NCBI GenBank assembly: GCA_964605645.1
Contig: CAZSDJ010000051.1
Coordinates: 1-9,215, forward strand
Direction of reading: 5' to 3'
DNA length: 9,215 bases
DNA from: PXAH01 sp964605645
Lineage (GTDB): Bacteria; Omnitrophota; Gorgyraeia; Duberdicusellales; 4484-171
Both the position numbers and the translations under genes were made by a program. Shown here in pieces: positions 1-7,600 of the stretch (positions within the stretch are counted from its first letter, which is position 1; each line of letters begins with the position of its first letter). The notes below the pieces were generated by a model that had not been told where the DNA came from, searched no databases, and saw only the letters and a program-made list of their open reading frames with translations.

Positions 1-5
1 GCCAT
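1..5 (-). other. Possible start of the next downstream gene, cut by the window edge
   Basis: The last five minus-strand bases read ATGGC, which would be Met-Ala. A weak Shine-Dalgarno-like AAAGG lies at 11-15, five bases upstream of the ATG. This matches the tight same-strand packing of the rest of the window, but two codons cannot identify a gene and the ATG may be chance. Confidence 0.2.
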
Positions 6-40
6 TTTTACCTTTGAAGGGGATAAAACTACCTCACTAA

Positions 41-55
41 ATCTTACACTAAGAT
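41..55. repeat. Small perfect inverted repeat after pyrG
   Basis: Two 6-bp arms (41-46 and 50-55, ATCTTA/TAAGAT) flank a 3-base loop, beginning one base past the pyrG stop codon. The stem is entirely A/T except for one G-C pair and only a very short T run follows on the minus strand, so it would be a poor intrinsic terminator. It may be a weak 3' end structure or a chance palindrome. Confidence 0.3.
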
Positions 56-56
56 A

Positions 57-1649
57 CTAGAGAGCAGCTTTAATAAAACTTTTAAATAAAGGGTGGGCTT
101 TGTCCGGTTTTGACTTAAATTCAGGATGAAACTGGCAGCCAATAAACCAAGGATGGCTCTTTAGTTCGATAATTTCGACTAAATTGCGGCTAGGATTTAT
201 GCCGGAAAAAATCATACCATTTTTTTTCATTATCTTTTTATAATTGTTATTAAATTCAAAACGATGGCGATGGCGCTCGTTAACACTTAATTTTTTATAA
301 GCTTGATGAGCCTTGGTATTTTCTTTAATTTTACAGCGATAAGCCCCCAGGCGCATAGTCGCACCTTTGTCTTCAATGCTTTTTTGCTCTGACATCAGGT
401 TAATAACCGGCTCTAAAGTTTCCTTAAAAAACTCAGAAGAATTAGCTTTTTTCAGATTACAACAATTTCTGGCAAACTCAATTACAGCAACTTGCATCCC
501 AAGACAAATTCCCAAATAAGGGATGTTTTTCTCTCGCGCAAAATTAACTGCTTTTATTTTTCCCTCAATCCCCCGCAGCCCGAAACCACCGGGGATAAGT
601 ATTGCTGCTGAAGAAGCGAAGTATTTTTCTCCTCCCTGTTTTTCTAAATTTTCTGAATCAATTTTTTTTACATTAACTTTTGCGTTATTTTCAATACCGG
701 CATGGATTAAAGCTTCGTAAATTGATTTATAAGCATCCTGCAAACTAATATATTTGCCTACTACAGCCACTTCTACTTCTTTTTTAGGAAAATAAACCCT
801 TTGAACTACCTTTTCTTTCCATCTTTTTAAATCTTTATGCCTTTTTTTTATGTGCAGTTTATTGGCAACTTTTTTTCCTAAATCCTGTTCTTGAAATTTT
901 ACCGGTACTTCGTAAACATTTTTAACATTTACAGCCTCAATGACATCAACTTGGCTAACATTACAAAACAAGGCAATTTTTTCTTTTACTGCCGGGGCCA
1001 GGGGCTGATCACAGCGACACAATAAAAAATCAGGTTGAATTCCAATTTCTCTCATCCGGCCCACACTATGCTGAGTCGGTTTAGTCTTAACTTCATCTGC
1101 ACTTTTGATATAGGGGACCAAGGTAACATGAATACTTAAAGTATTACCAAAACCTTCTTCAAGCCTAAATTGCCTTATTGCTTCTAAAAACGGTAAACTT
1201 TCAATATCACCAACAGTGCCCCCGATTTCGACTATCACTACATCTAATTTTTTATTTTTAGCAACTTTTCGAATTTTTGCTTTTATCTCATTGGTGATAT
1301 GAGGGATAACCTGCACGGTTTTTCCCAGATAATCACCTCTTCGTTCTTTTTTTATAACTGATTCATAAATTTTTCCGGTTGTAATATTATTTTGGGCCCG
1401 AATTTCAGCATTAGTAAACCGTTCATAATGGCCTAAATCAAGATCAGCTTCGGCACCATCTTCAGTAACATAAACCTCGCCATGTTGGTAGGGACTCATT
1501 GTGCCGGGATCTACATTTAAGTAGGGATCACACTTGATTAAATTAACTTTTAGGCCCTGAGCTTCCAGGATTTTTCCGATTGAAGCCGAAGCGATGCCTT
1601 TTCCAAGGCTTGATACCACTCCACCTGTTATAAAAATAAATTTTGCCAT
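57..1649 (-). CDS. pyrG: CTP synthase (glutamine-hydrolysing)
   Basis: PyrG makes CTP from UTP, ATP and glutamine in the cytoplasm, the last step of pyrimidine nucleotide synthesis. The 530-residue protein is full length for the family (about 535-545). The N-terminal amidoligase domain (about 1-266) has the P-loop SSLGKG at 13-18, the DPYLNVDPGTM motif at 41-51, EIGGTVGDIES at 141-151 and KTKPTQHSV at 188-196. The C-terminal class I glutaminase domain (about 290-530) has the oxyanion-strand motif IPGGFG at 352-357 and the triad Cys382 (GICLGMQ), His508 and Glu510 (FHPE). The start is secure: a perfect AAGGAG lies at 1655-1660, five bases before the ATG, and MAKFIFITGG is the usual N-terminus. 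The gene has its own promoter and a terminator-containing leader upstream, which suggests attenuation control. Confidence 0.98.
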   Translation of the reverse strand: MAKFIFITGGVVSSLGKGIASASIGKILEAQGLKVNLIKCDPYLNVDPGTMSPYQHGEVYVTEDGAEADLDLGHYERFTNAEIRAQNNITTGKIYESVIKKERRGDYLGKTVQVIPHITNEIKAKIRKVAKNKKLDVVIVEIGGTVGDIESLPFLEAIRQFRLEEGFGNTLSIHVTLVPYIKSADEVKTKPTQHSVGRMREIGIQPDFLLCRCDQPLAPAVKEKIALFCNVSQVDVIEAVNVKNVYEVPVKFQEQDLGKKVANKLHIKKRHKDLKRWKEKVVQRVYFPKKEVEVAVVGKYISLQDAYKSIYEALIHAGIENNAKVNVKKIDSENLEKQGGEKYFASSAAILIPGGFGLRGIEGKIKAVNFAREKNIPYLGICLGMQVAVIEFARNCCNLKKANSSEFFKETLEPVINLMSEQKSIEDKGATMRLGAYRCKIKENTKAHQAYKKLSVNERHRHRFEFNNNYKKIMKKNGMIFSGINPSRNLVEIIELKSHPWFIGCQFHPEFKSKPDKAHPLFKSFIKAAL

Positions 1650-1714
1650 TTTAACTCCTTAAAAAATAGAAAAGGCGCCCTTTCTTCTTCAAGAAAGGAC
1701 GCCTTTGTCCTGAT
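1650..1714 (-). promoter_or_regulatory. pyrG leader: candidate attenuator
   Basis: From the predicted transcription start near 1714 to the pyrG ATG, the leader is about 65 nt. Most of it is a terminator hairpin (1671-1706) with its U tract (1661-1673), followed directly by the Shine-Dalgarno AAGGAG (1655-1660). A small competing hairpin can form first: AGGAC (1707-1711) pairs with GUCCU (1696-1700) around a 6-nt loop, using part of the 5' arm of the terminator. The 5' arm also holds a pyrimidine-rich run, UCCUUUCUU (1691-1699). This resembles the Bacillus subtilis pyrG leader, where a terminator with a pyrimidine-rich 5' arm is opened by extra G residues added at the transcript start. The run of G at the start needed for that exact mechanism is not visible here. 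Regulation is inferred from architecture only. Confidence 0.6.
1661..1706 (-). terminator. Intrinsic terminator upstream of pyrG
   Basis: The arms are 1671-1686 and 1691-1706 with a 4-base loop (GAAG in the minus-strand RNA). All 16 positions pair in that RNA; the single exception to Watson-Crick pairing is one G-U wobble. On the plus strand the same position would be a C-A mismatch, so the hairpin fits minus-strand transcription better. The minus-strand RNA continues with UUUUCUAUUUUUU (1661-1673). The hairpin can end transcripts of carA-carB-purF-DUF1846 and, because it lies downstream of the pyrG promoter, also transcripts starting there. Confidence 0.88.
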
Positions 1715-1720
1715 AAAACC

Positions 1721-1749
1721 AGTATACCAAATTTATAAATTTCGGTCAA
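1721..1749 (-). promoter_or_regulatory. pyrG promoter (sigma70/sigmaA type)
   Basis: The -35 element TTGACC (1744-1749) and -10 element TATACT (1721-1726) are separated by exactly 17 bp. A TG-N extended -10 motif (TGG, 1727-1729) lies immediately before the -10. Each hexamer matches consensus at five of six positions. The promoter sits in the gap just after the DUF1846 stop codon, with the predicted start at about 1714, only 8 nt before the terminator stem. Confidence 0.82.
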
Positions 1750-1756
1750 GCCATCT

Positions 1757-3274
1757 TTATTCAAAAAACAAACTGCTTGAGGAAAAATTAGGATCGCTAG
1801 TTAAATTAACCCCTAACTTTCGCAAACCTGCCTCATCTCCAGATGAAGGGATGTGGGTGAGATGCACTTCTCTATTTTTTATTTTTTTTAAATTTTTGAG
1901 AGCTAAGGCCGCAGTTGGATTGGTGGAGGCGCTGATACTTAAGGCTATTAAAGTCTCCTCTAGATCTAGACTTGCTGTCTTAGCTTTGGAAATGCTCCTT
2001 TTAAGCCTTTTGATAGATTCAATCGTATTTGGTGAAAGCAAATGAATCTTATCGGGGATCCCGGCTAAGGCCTTTACCGCATTTAAAATAAGACTGGAAG
2101 GAGCATGCATTAGCGACGAACTCTTACCGGTAATTATTTGAGAGTTTTCCAATTCCATGGCCGCCGTATACACAAAATCAGATGACTCTTTTTTACCTTT
2201 TGCAGCTTTTTGGCTTATTTTCCGAGCAGCTTTTACAACTCTGCGTTGCTCAATTTTAATATCTAACTCTTCCAGCAGCAGCCGACTTCTCTCAACTGTA
2301 TCTTTATCAGTAAGGCCTAGGGCATATTCACAACTATAGCGAAAAACCCTTCTGATTATTTCTTGACAAGCTGCATCTCTAACCAATTTATCATCGACAA
2401 TACCAAAACCGGCTCTGTTTACTCCCATATCAGTAGGTGATTTATAAATATCTGCTTTTTTTGTAATTTTTTTCAAAATTCTTTTTAAAACTGGAAAAAC
2501 CTCGACATCACGATTATAGTTTACAGCTGTTTGCTGATAATTATCTAAATGAAAAGGATCAATCATATTATAATCTTTGATGTCTGCAGTAGCTGCCTCA
2601 TACGCAACATTTACAGGGTGCTTTAGTGGTAAATTCCAAATTGGAAAAGTTTCAAATTTAGCATAACCGGCCTCTCTCCCCTTTGTGTGTTCATGATATA
2701 ATTGAGACAAACAAGTAGCTAACTTTCCACTGCCGGGGCCGGGGCCAATCACCACCACCAATGATTTCTTTGTTTTAATGTAAGGGTTTACACCATAGCC
2801 TTCCTCGCTTACAATCCGATCAATATCAGTGGGATAGCCTTTGGTAAATTGATGAGTATAAACTTTAATTTTTCTCCGTTCCAGCTTGTTCTTAAATATT
2901 CTTGCAGCCGGCTGGCCGTCAAAACGAGTAATAACAACAGCTCTCAGCTGCAGGCCCCATTGATTTAATTCATCAATAACTTTTAAGGCATCAGCATCAT
3001 AAGTAATCCCAAAATCAGCCCGCATTTTTTTTCTTTCAATATCGCCGGCATAAATACAAAGAATGATCTCCGCTTTTTCTTTTAATTTTTGCAGAAGCCG
3101 CATTTTTACGTTTGGATCAAACCCGGGAAGAACCCGGTGAGCGTGATAATCAAAAAGCAACTTTCCACCAAACTCAAGATATAATTTATTATTAAATTGC
3201 TTTACTTTTTCTAAAATAGCTTCTGTTTGTTGTTTTAGATATTTATTATTATCAAAACCTATTGTTCTAGACAT
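1757..3274 (-). CDS. DUF1846 / UPF0371 family protein of unknown function
   Basis: This 505-residue soluble protein is recognised as full-length DUF1846 (UPF0371), a bacterial family whose biochemical role is, to my knowledge, not established. Family hallmarks appear in order: FDNNKYLKQQTEAILE near 7-22, LYLEFGGKL at 31-39, HRVLPGFDP at 46-54, a glycine-rich loop GPGPGSGKLATCLSQLYHEH at 177-196, NLPLKHPVNVAYEAATAD at 214-231, MIDPFHL at 237-243, SPTDMGVNRAGF at 279-290, ALSISASTNPTA at 444-455 and KLGVNLTSDPNF near the C-terminus. The glycine loop resembles a nucleotide-binding P-loop but is not a canonical Walker A: spacing differs and Leu follows the Lys. No signal peptide or membrane segment is seen. 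The start is supported by GAGGAAGG at 3281-3288, six bases upstream. The first 16 bases overlap the 3' end of purF, so the two are probably translated in a coupled way, hinting at a role in purine or PRPP/glutamine metabolism. Confidence 0.93.
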   Translation of the reverse strand: MSRTIGFDNNKYLKQQTEAILEKVKQFNNKLYLEFGGKLLFDYHAHRVLPGFDPNVKMRLLQKLKEKAEIILCIYAGDIERKKMRADFGITYDADALKVIDELNQWGLQLRAVVITRFDGQPAARIFKNKLERRKIKVYTHQFTKGYPTDIDRIVSEEGYGVNPYIKTKKSLVVVIGPGPGSGKLATCLSQLYHEHTKGREAGYAKFETFPIWNLPLKHPVNVAYEAATADIKDYNMIDPFHLDNYQQTAVNYNRDVEVFPVLKRILKKITKKADIYKSPTDMGVNRAGFGIVDDKLVRDAACQEIIRRVFRYSCEYALGLTDKDTVERSRLLLEELDIKIEQRRVVKAARKISQKAAKGKKESSDFVYTAAMELENSQIITGKSSSLMHAPSSLILNAVKALAGIPDKIHLLSPNTIESIKRLKRSISKAKTASLDLEETLIALSISASTNPTAALALKNLKKIKNREVHLTHIPSSGDEAGLRKLGVNLTSDPNFSSSSLFFE

Positions 3275-4653
3275 TGTTTACCTTCCTCTTCAAGCATGTT
3301 TTTGCTAAAAGCCTCCGGGATACAGGCAGGATATTTACCGTTAAAACAAGCAGTACAAAAATCCTCTCCCGGCAAATACATTGCTGCAAGCAATCCTTCT
3401 AAGCTTAGATAATACAAGCTATCTAATCCCATAAAATCTCTAATCTCATCAATGCTTTTAGAAGAGGCAATTAACTCTTCTTTAGTCGGAAAATCAATAC
3501 CGTAAAAACAAGGAAACATTATCGGAGGACAGCTAACCCCCATATGAACCTCCTTGGCCCCGGCTTCCCGTAAAGTTTTTATTCTCGCTTTTGAAGTTGT
3601 GCCTCTTACGATAGAATCCTCAATTATTAAAACCTTTTTGCCAACTAAAACATCTTTGACCGGATTCAGTTTTACGCGGACTCGAAAATCTCTTATAAAT
3701 TGAGAAGGCTGGATGAAGGTCCTGCCGATATAATGATTTCTGATCATCCCTGTTTCGTAAGGTAGCTTTGCAACCTCGGCATAACCTAAAGCAGCATAAC
3801 TACCTGAATCCGGGATCGGCATCACAAAATCACAATCCGGCTGGTATCCCTTGGCTAACTGTTGGCCCAAGCGTTTTCGGGTCAAATAAACATTTTTAGT
3901 AAAAATATTACTGTCAGGGCGAGCAAAGTAAATATGTTCGAAAATGCAAAATGCATTTTTTTCTTTTTTGGCTAATTTTACCGATTCTAATTTTTTATCT
4001 TTTATAAATACAATCTCACCCGGCTCAACATCTCTGATATATTCAGCATGGATTAAGTCAAGCGCGCAAGTTTCACTAGCTAAAATATAAGAATTATCTA
4101 GTTTACCCAAACAAAGAGGCCTAAACCCAAAAGGATCTCTTGCGCCAATTATAATATCATCGGCCATAATTACTAATGAGTACGCTCCTTCCAATTGAGA
4201 AAGAGCTGACTTGATTCTTAACTTAATATCCGTTTGTAAAGACTTTGCAATTAAATGAGTAATGATTTCAGAATCCGTACTAGTTTGAAAAATCGAACCT
4301 TCTTCTTCCATTCTGCGATGCAACTGGGCAGTATTGGTTAAGTTTCCGTTGTGGGCAATGCTAATGTGGCCTTTTTTATGTCGAACGAAAAAAGGTTGAA
4401 TATTGATCAGAGAAGATGAACCGGTAGTTGAATAGCGAACGTGCCCGAGGGCATATTTTCCGCGGAGAGAAGCTAGAGAGTCTTCACCAAAAGCCTCTCC
4501 CACCTGGCCCATTTTTTTTTGATAATTAGTGTTTTTCCCATCGAAACTAATGATACCTGCGCTTTCTTCACCACGATGCTGAAGAGCGTAAAGGCCGAGG
4601 TAAGTTAAACGAGAGGCTTGGGGATGATTGCTTACTGCAAATATTCCACACAT
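3259..4653 (-). CDS. purF: Amidophosphoribosyltransferase (glutamine PRPP amidotransferase)
   Basis: PurF catalyses the first step of purine synthesis: PRPP plus glutamine gives 5-phosphoribosylamine. The 464-residue protein has an N-terminal class II glutaminase domain (about 2-230) starting with the nucleophile Cys2 right after the initiator Met, with HVRYSTTG at 71-78, HNGN at 101-104 and STDSE at 125-129. The phosphoribosyltransferase domain carries the PRPP loop VLIIEDSIVRGTTS at 341-354. Cys236, Cys382, Cys433 and Cys436 match the four [4Fe-4S] ligands of the Bacillus subtilis enzyme, but the short N-terminal propeptide of that enzyme is absent. The start follows the carB stop by 9 nt and has no visible Shine-Dalgarno sequence. 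The ATG is nevertheless secure because Cys must be residue 2, and coupling to carB translation is likely. The 3' end overlaps the DUF1846 gene by 16 nt. Confidence 0.98.
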   Translation of the reverse strand: MCGIFAVSNHPQASRLTYLGLYALQHRGEESAGIISFDGKNTNYQKKMGQVGEAFGEDSLASLRGKYALGHVRYSTTGSSSLINIQPFFVRHKKGHISIAHNGNLTNTAQLHRRMEEEGSIFQTSTDSEIITHLIAKSLQTDIKLRIKSALSQLEGAYSLVIMADDIIIGARDPFGFRPLCLGKLDNSYILASETCALDLIHAEYIRDVEPGEIVFIKDKKLESVKLAKKEKNAFCIFEHIYFARPDSNIFTKNVYLTRKRLGQQLAKGYQPDCDFVMPIPDSGSYAALGYAEVAKLPYETGMIRNHYIGRTFIQPSQFIRDFRVRVKLNPVKDVLVGKKVLIIEDSIVRGTTSKARIKTLREAGAKEVHMGVSCPPIMFPCFYGIDFPTKEELIASSKSIDEIRDFMGLDSLYYLSLEGLLAAMYLPGEDFCTACFNGKYPACIPEAFSKNMLEEEGKQCLEQ

Positions 4654-4662
4654 AATATTAAA

Positions 4663-7600
4663 TCAATAATAAGCTTGTAAAGGCTTCACTTCTAATTCTT
4701 CTGAATTAATTGCTTTCATCCCTTCCAGTAAAGCTTTTGCTCCCGGAACAGTTGTAATACACGGAATGCCTTGCATTACAGCCTTGCTCCTTATCGGCCG
4801 CATGTCTGATTGGCCAATTTCTCCGGATGGAGTATTTATAATTAAATTTATCTTATTGGTTTGGATATAATTTAATATTTGCTTATCTCCTTCTGAAATC
4901 TTCCCAATTAAATCAACCGGTATATCTTCTGACAGAAAAGCTTCTCTTGTTCCTTCGGTAGCAATGATCTTAAAACCCATTTCAGATAATTGTTTCGCAA
5001 TTGGGATCATTGGCTTTTTGTCAGTATTTTTTAAACTTATAAAAATTAATCCTTCTTTTGGTAATAATTGACCGGCAGCAATTTGAGCTTTGTAAAAAGC
5101 TTTGCCAAAATTTTGATCAATACCCATAACTTCACCGGTTGATTTCATCTCCGGGCCCAAAATAATATCTACACCGGAAAAACGCGAAAATGGCAATACC
5201 GATTCTTTTACTGCGATATGATTTATCACCGGTTCTTGAGTTAAACCTGCTTGCTTTAGACTAATACCGGTCATAACCTTAGCAGCTATTTTAGCTAAAG
5301 GCACACCAGTCGCTTTACTTACAAAAGGAGTGGTGCGAGAAGCCCGCGGATTAACTTCTAAAACAAAAACTTTACCATCTTTTATTGCAAATTGAATATT
5401 GATCAAGCCTTTTACTCCTAGTTCTTTTGAAATCGCATAAGTATCTTCCCTTATTCTATTTATAATCTGCTCATCTAAGTTATGTGGCGGAAGAACACAA
5501 GCTGAATCACCAGAATGAACTCCTGCCTCTTCCACGTGCTCCATAATCCCGCCAATAATTGTATTTTTACCATCAGAAACAGCATCTACATCTACCTCAA
5601 CTGCATCTTCTAAAAATTTATCAATTAAAATCGGATGCTCAGGGGAGACATCTATTGCTTCTTCCATAAATTCTTTTAATGAATTTTGGTCATAGACTAT
5701 CTTCATTGCCCTGCCACCTAATACATAAGAAGGCCGGACTAATATCGGAAAACCGATTTTTTCTGCAATTACAATTGCTTCCTTCTCTGATCTAGCTGAA
5801 CCACAAGCAGGCTGGCTGATACCAAGCTTATTCACTACTTTGGAAAATTCATCTCTATTTTCAGCTCGTTCAATAGAGGCGACGGAAGTCCCAATTATCG
5901 GAGCACCTAATTCCTCTAACTTTTTCGCCAAATTAAGGGGAGTTTGACCGCCGAACTGGACTATCACCCCGTCTGGCTTCTCTTTATCAATAATATTCAT
6001 CACATCTTCTAAGGTAAGTGGCTCAAAATAAAGCTTATCGGAAGTATCATAATCGGTAGAAACAGTTTCCGGGTTTGAATTCACCATAATCGTCTCATAA
6101 CCCTCTTCTTTTAAAGCAAAAGAAGCATGGCAACAACAATAATCAAACTCGATCCCCTGGCCGATCCTATTCGGGCCACCGCCTAAAATCATTATTTTCT
6201 TGTTTTTAGATATTCTAGTTTCATCTTCCTGCTCATAGGTTGAATAATAATAAGGGGTATAAGCTTCAAATTCAGCAGCACAAGTATCAACTAACTTAAA
6301 AGTAGCTTCAATTTTGGCTTTCTTTCTTTTTTCTCTTATAGCTGCTTCATCGATATTAATAATTTTAGCTAATTGGAAATCAGAAAATCCAAATTGCTTT
6401 GCTTTAAGCAACAAGTCTGGTTTAATACTTTCTCCCGCTCGTTTTAGTCTAACTTCTAATTCGACAATTTGACTAATATTGTCAATAAACCAAGGGTCGA
6501 TACCGGTTAGTTTATTTATTTTTTCAACAGAGTATCCTTTTTGAAGTGCATATTTAATATAAAAAATACGAGAAGCGTTAGGTTCGCTCAATCTTAAACT
6601 AATTTTTTCATCGGTTATTTCTTTATAATCTAATTTATTATCTAAACCAGAATGGCCAATTTCTAAGCCACGTAACCCCTTTTGTAAAGCTTCTTTAAAG
6701 GTGCGGCCGATAGCCATAGTTTCACCAACCGACTTCATAGAAATCCCTAATATATCTTTTGCTTCCGGAAATTTTTCAAAAGTAAAACGCGGTATCTTTA
6801 CTACACAATAATCAATGCTTGGTTCAAAAGAAGCAGGAGTCTCTTTGGTAATATCGTTTCTGATTTCATCTAAACTAAAACCTACTGCCAATTTAGCTGC
6901 AAATTTTGCAATAGGAAAACCCGTGGCTTTCGAAGCAAGAGCCGAACTGCGCGAAACTCTAGGATTCATTTCAACTACAACCATTCTGCCGGTTTCCGGA
7001 CAAACAGCAAATTGAATATTTGAGCCGCCGGTTTCAACCCCAATCTCTCTGATTATCGCTAATGATGCATCCCGCATCTTTTGGTATTCATAATCAGTCA
7101 AAGTTTGAGCTGGAGCTACGGTAATTGAGTCTCCGGTATGGACCCCCATCGGATCAATATTTTCAATAGAGCAAACTATCACCACGTTATCTTTATTATC
7201 CCGCATCACCTCTAGTTCATACTCTTTCCAACCCACAATAGATTCTTCAATCAATATTTCACTGATCATGCTATTGTGAAGCCCAACTCTAGCCATTTCC
7301 ATAAATTCTTCTTCAGTATTAGCAATGCTTCCGCCAGTTCCACCTAAGGTAAAACTGGGCCTAATTATTAAAGGCAACCCGATCTCGGATAAAACTTTTT
7401 TTGCTTCTTCCATATTGTAGGCTAATCCGCTTTTAGGAAGGTCTAGCCCAATCTTTTCTATTGCTTCTTTAAAATATTTTCTATCTTCTGCTTTTTTTAT
7501 AACTTCATATTCAGCTCCAATCAATTTTACATTATATTTTTCTAATACTCCCCGTTCCACGACTTCCATCGCAGTATTTAAACCAGTTTGTCCGCCAAGT

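Noticed and set aside
41..55. Intrinsic terminator for pyrG
   Set aside because: A 6-bp AT-rich stem with no proper U tract is too weak to call a terminator.
523..720. Open frame on the plus strand inside pyrG
   Set aside because: It lies wholly antisense to a clear pyrG coding region, has no ribosome binding site or recognisable domain, and reflects low stop density opposite the real gene.
1707..1720. Exact Bacillus-type G-slippage control of pyrG
   Set aside because: The only GG pairs lie immediately after the -10 (1719-1720) or 11-12 nt past it (1709-1710), not at the expected start, and there is no GGG. The idea is kept only as a related architecture.
1851..2339. Two short plus-strand frames inside the DUF1846 gene
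   Set aside because: Both are antisense to a conserved coding region. Their Ser/Leu/Phe-rich translations are typical of the reverse strand of an AT-rich gene.
2721..2744. Canonical Walker A ATPase motif in the DUF1846 protein
   Set aside because: GPGPGSGK has five rather than four residues between the first Gly and GK, and the Lys is followed by Leu rather than Ser/Thr. It is described only as P-loop-like.
4512..4520. Run of nine A in the purF coding strand as a programmed slippage site
   Set aside because: The zero frame is intact and encodes a conserved PurF region. The run is just Lys codons in an AT-rich gene, and other A/T runs of similar length occur nearby.
6815..7015. Open frame on the plus strand inside carB
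   Set aside because: It is opposite one of the most conserved parts of the first ATP-grasp half of CarB, and no independent signal supports it.
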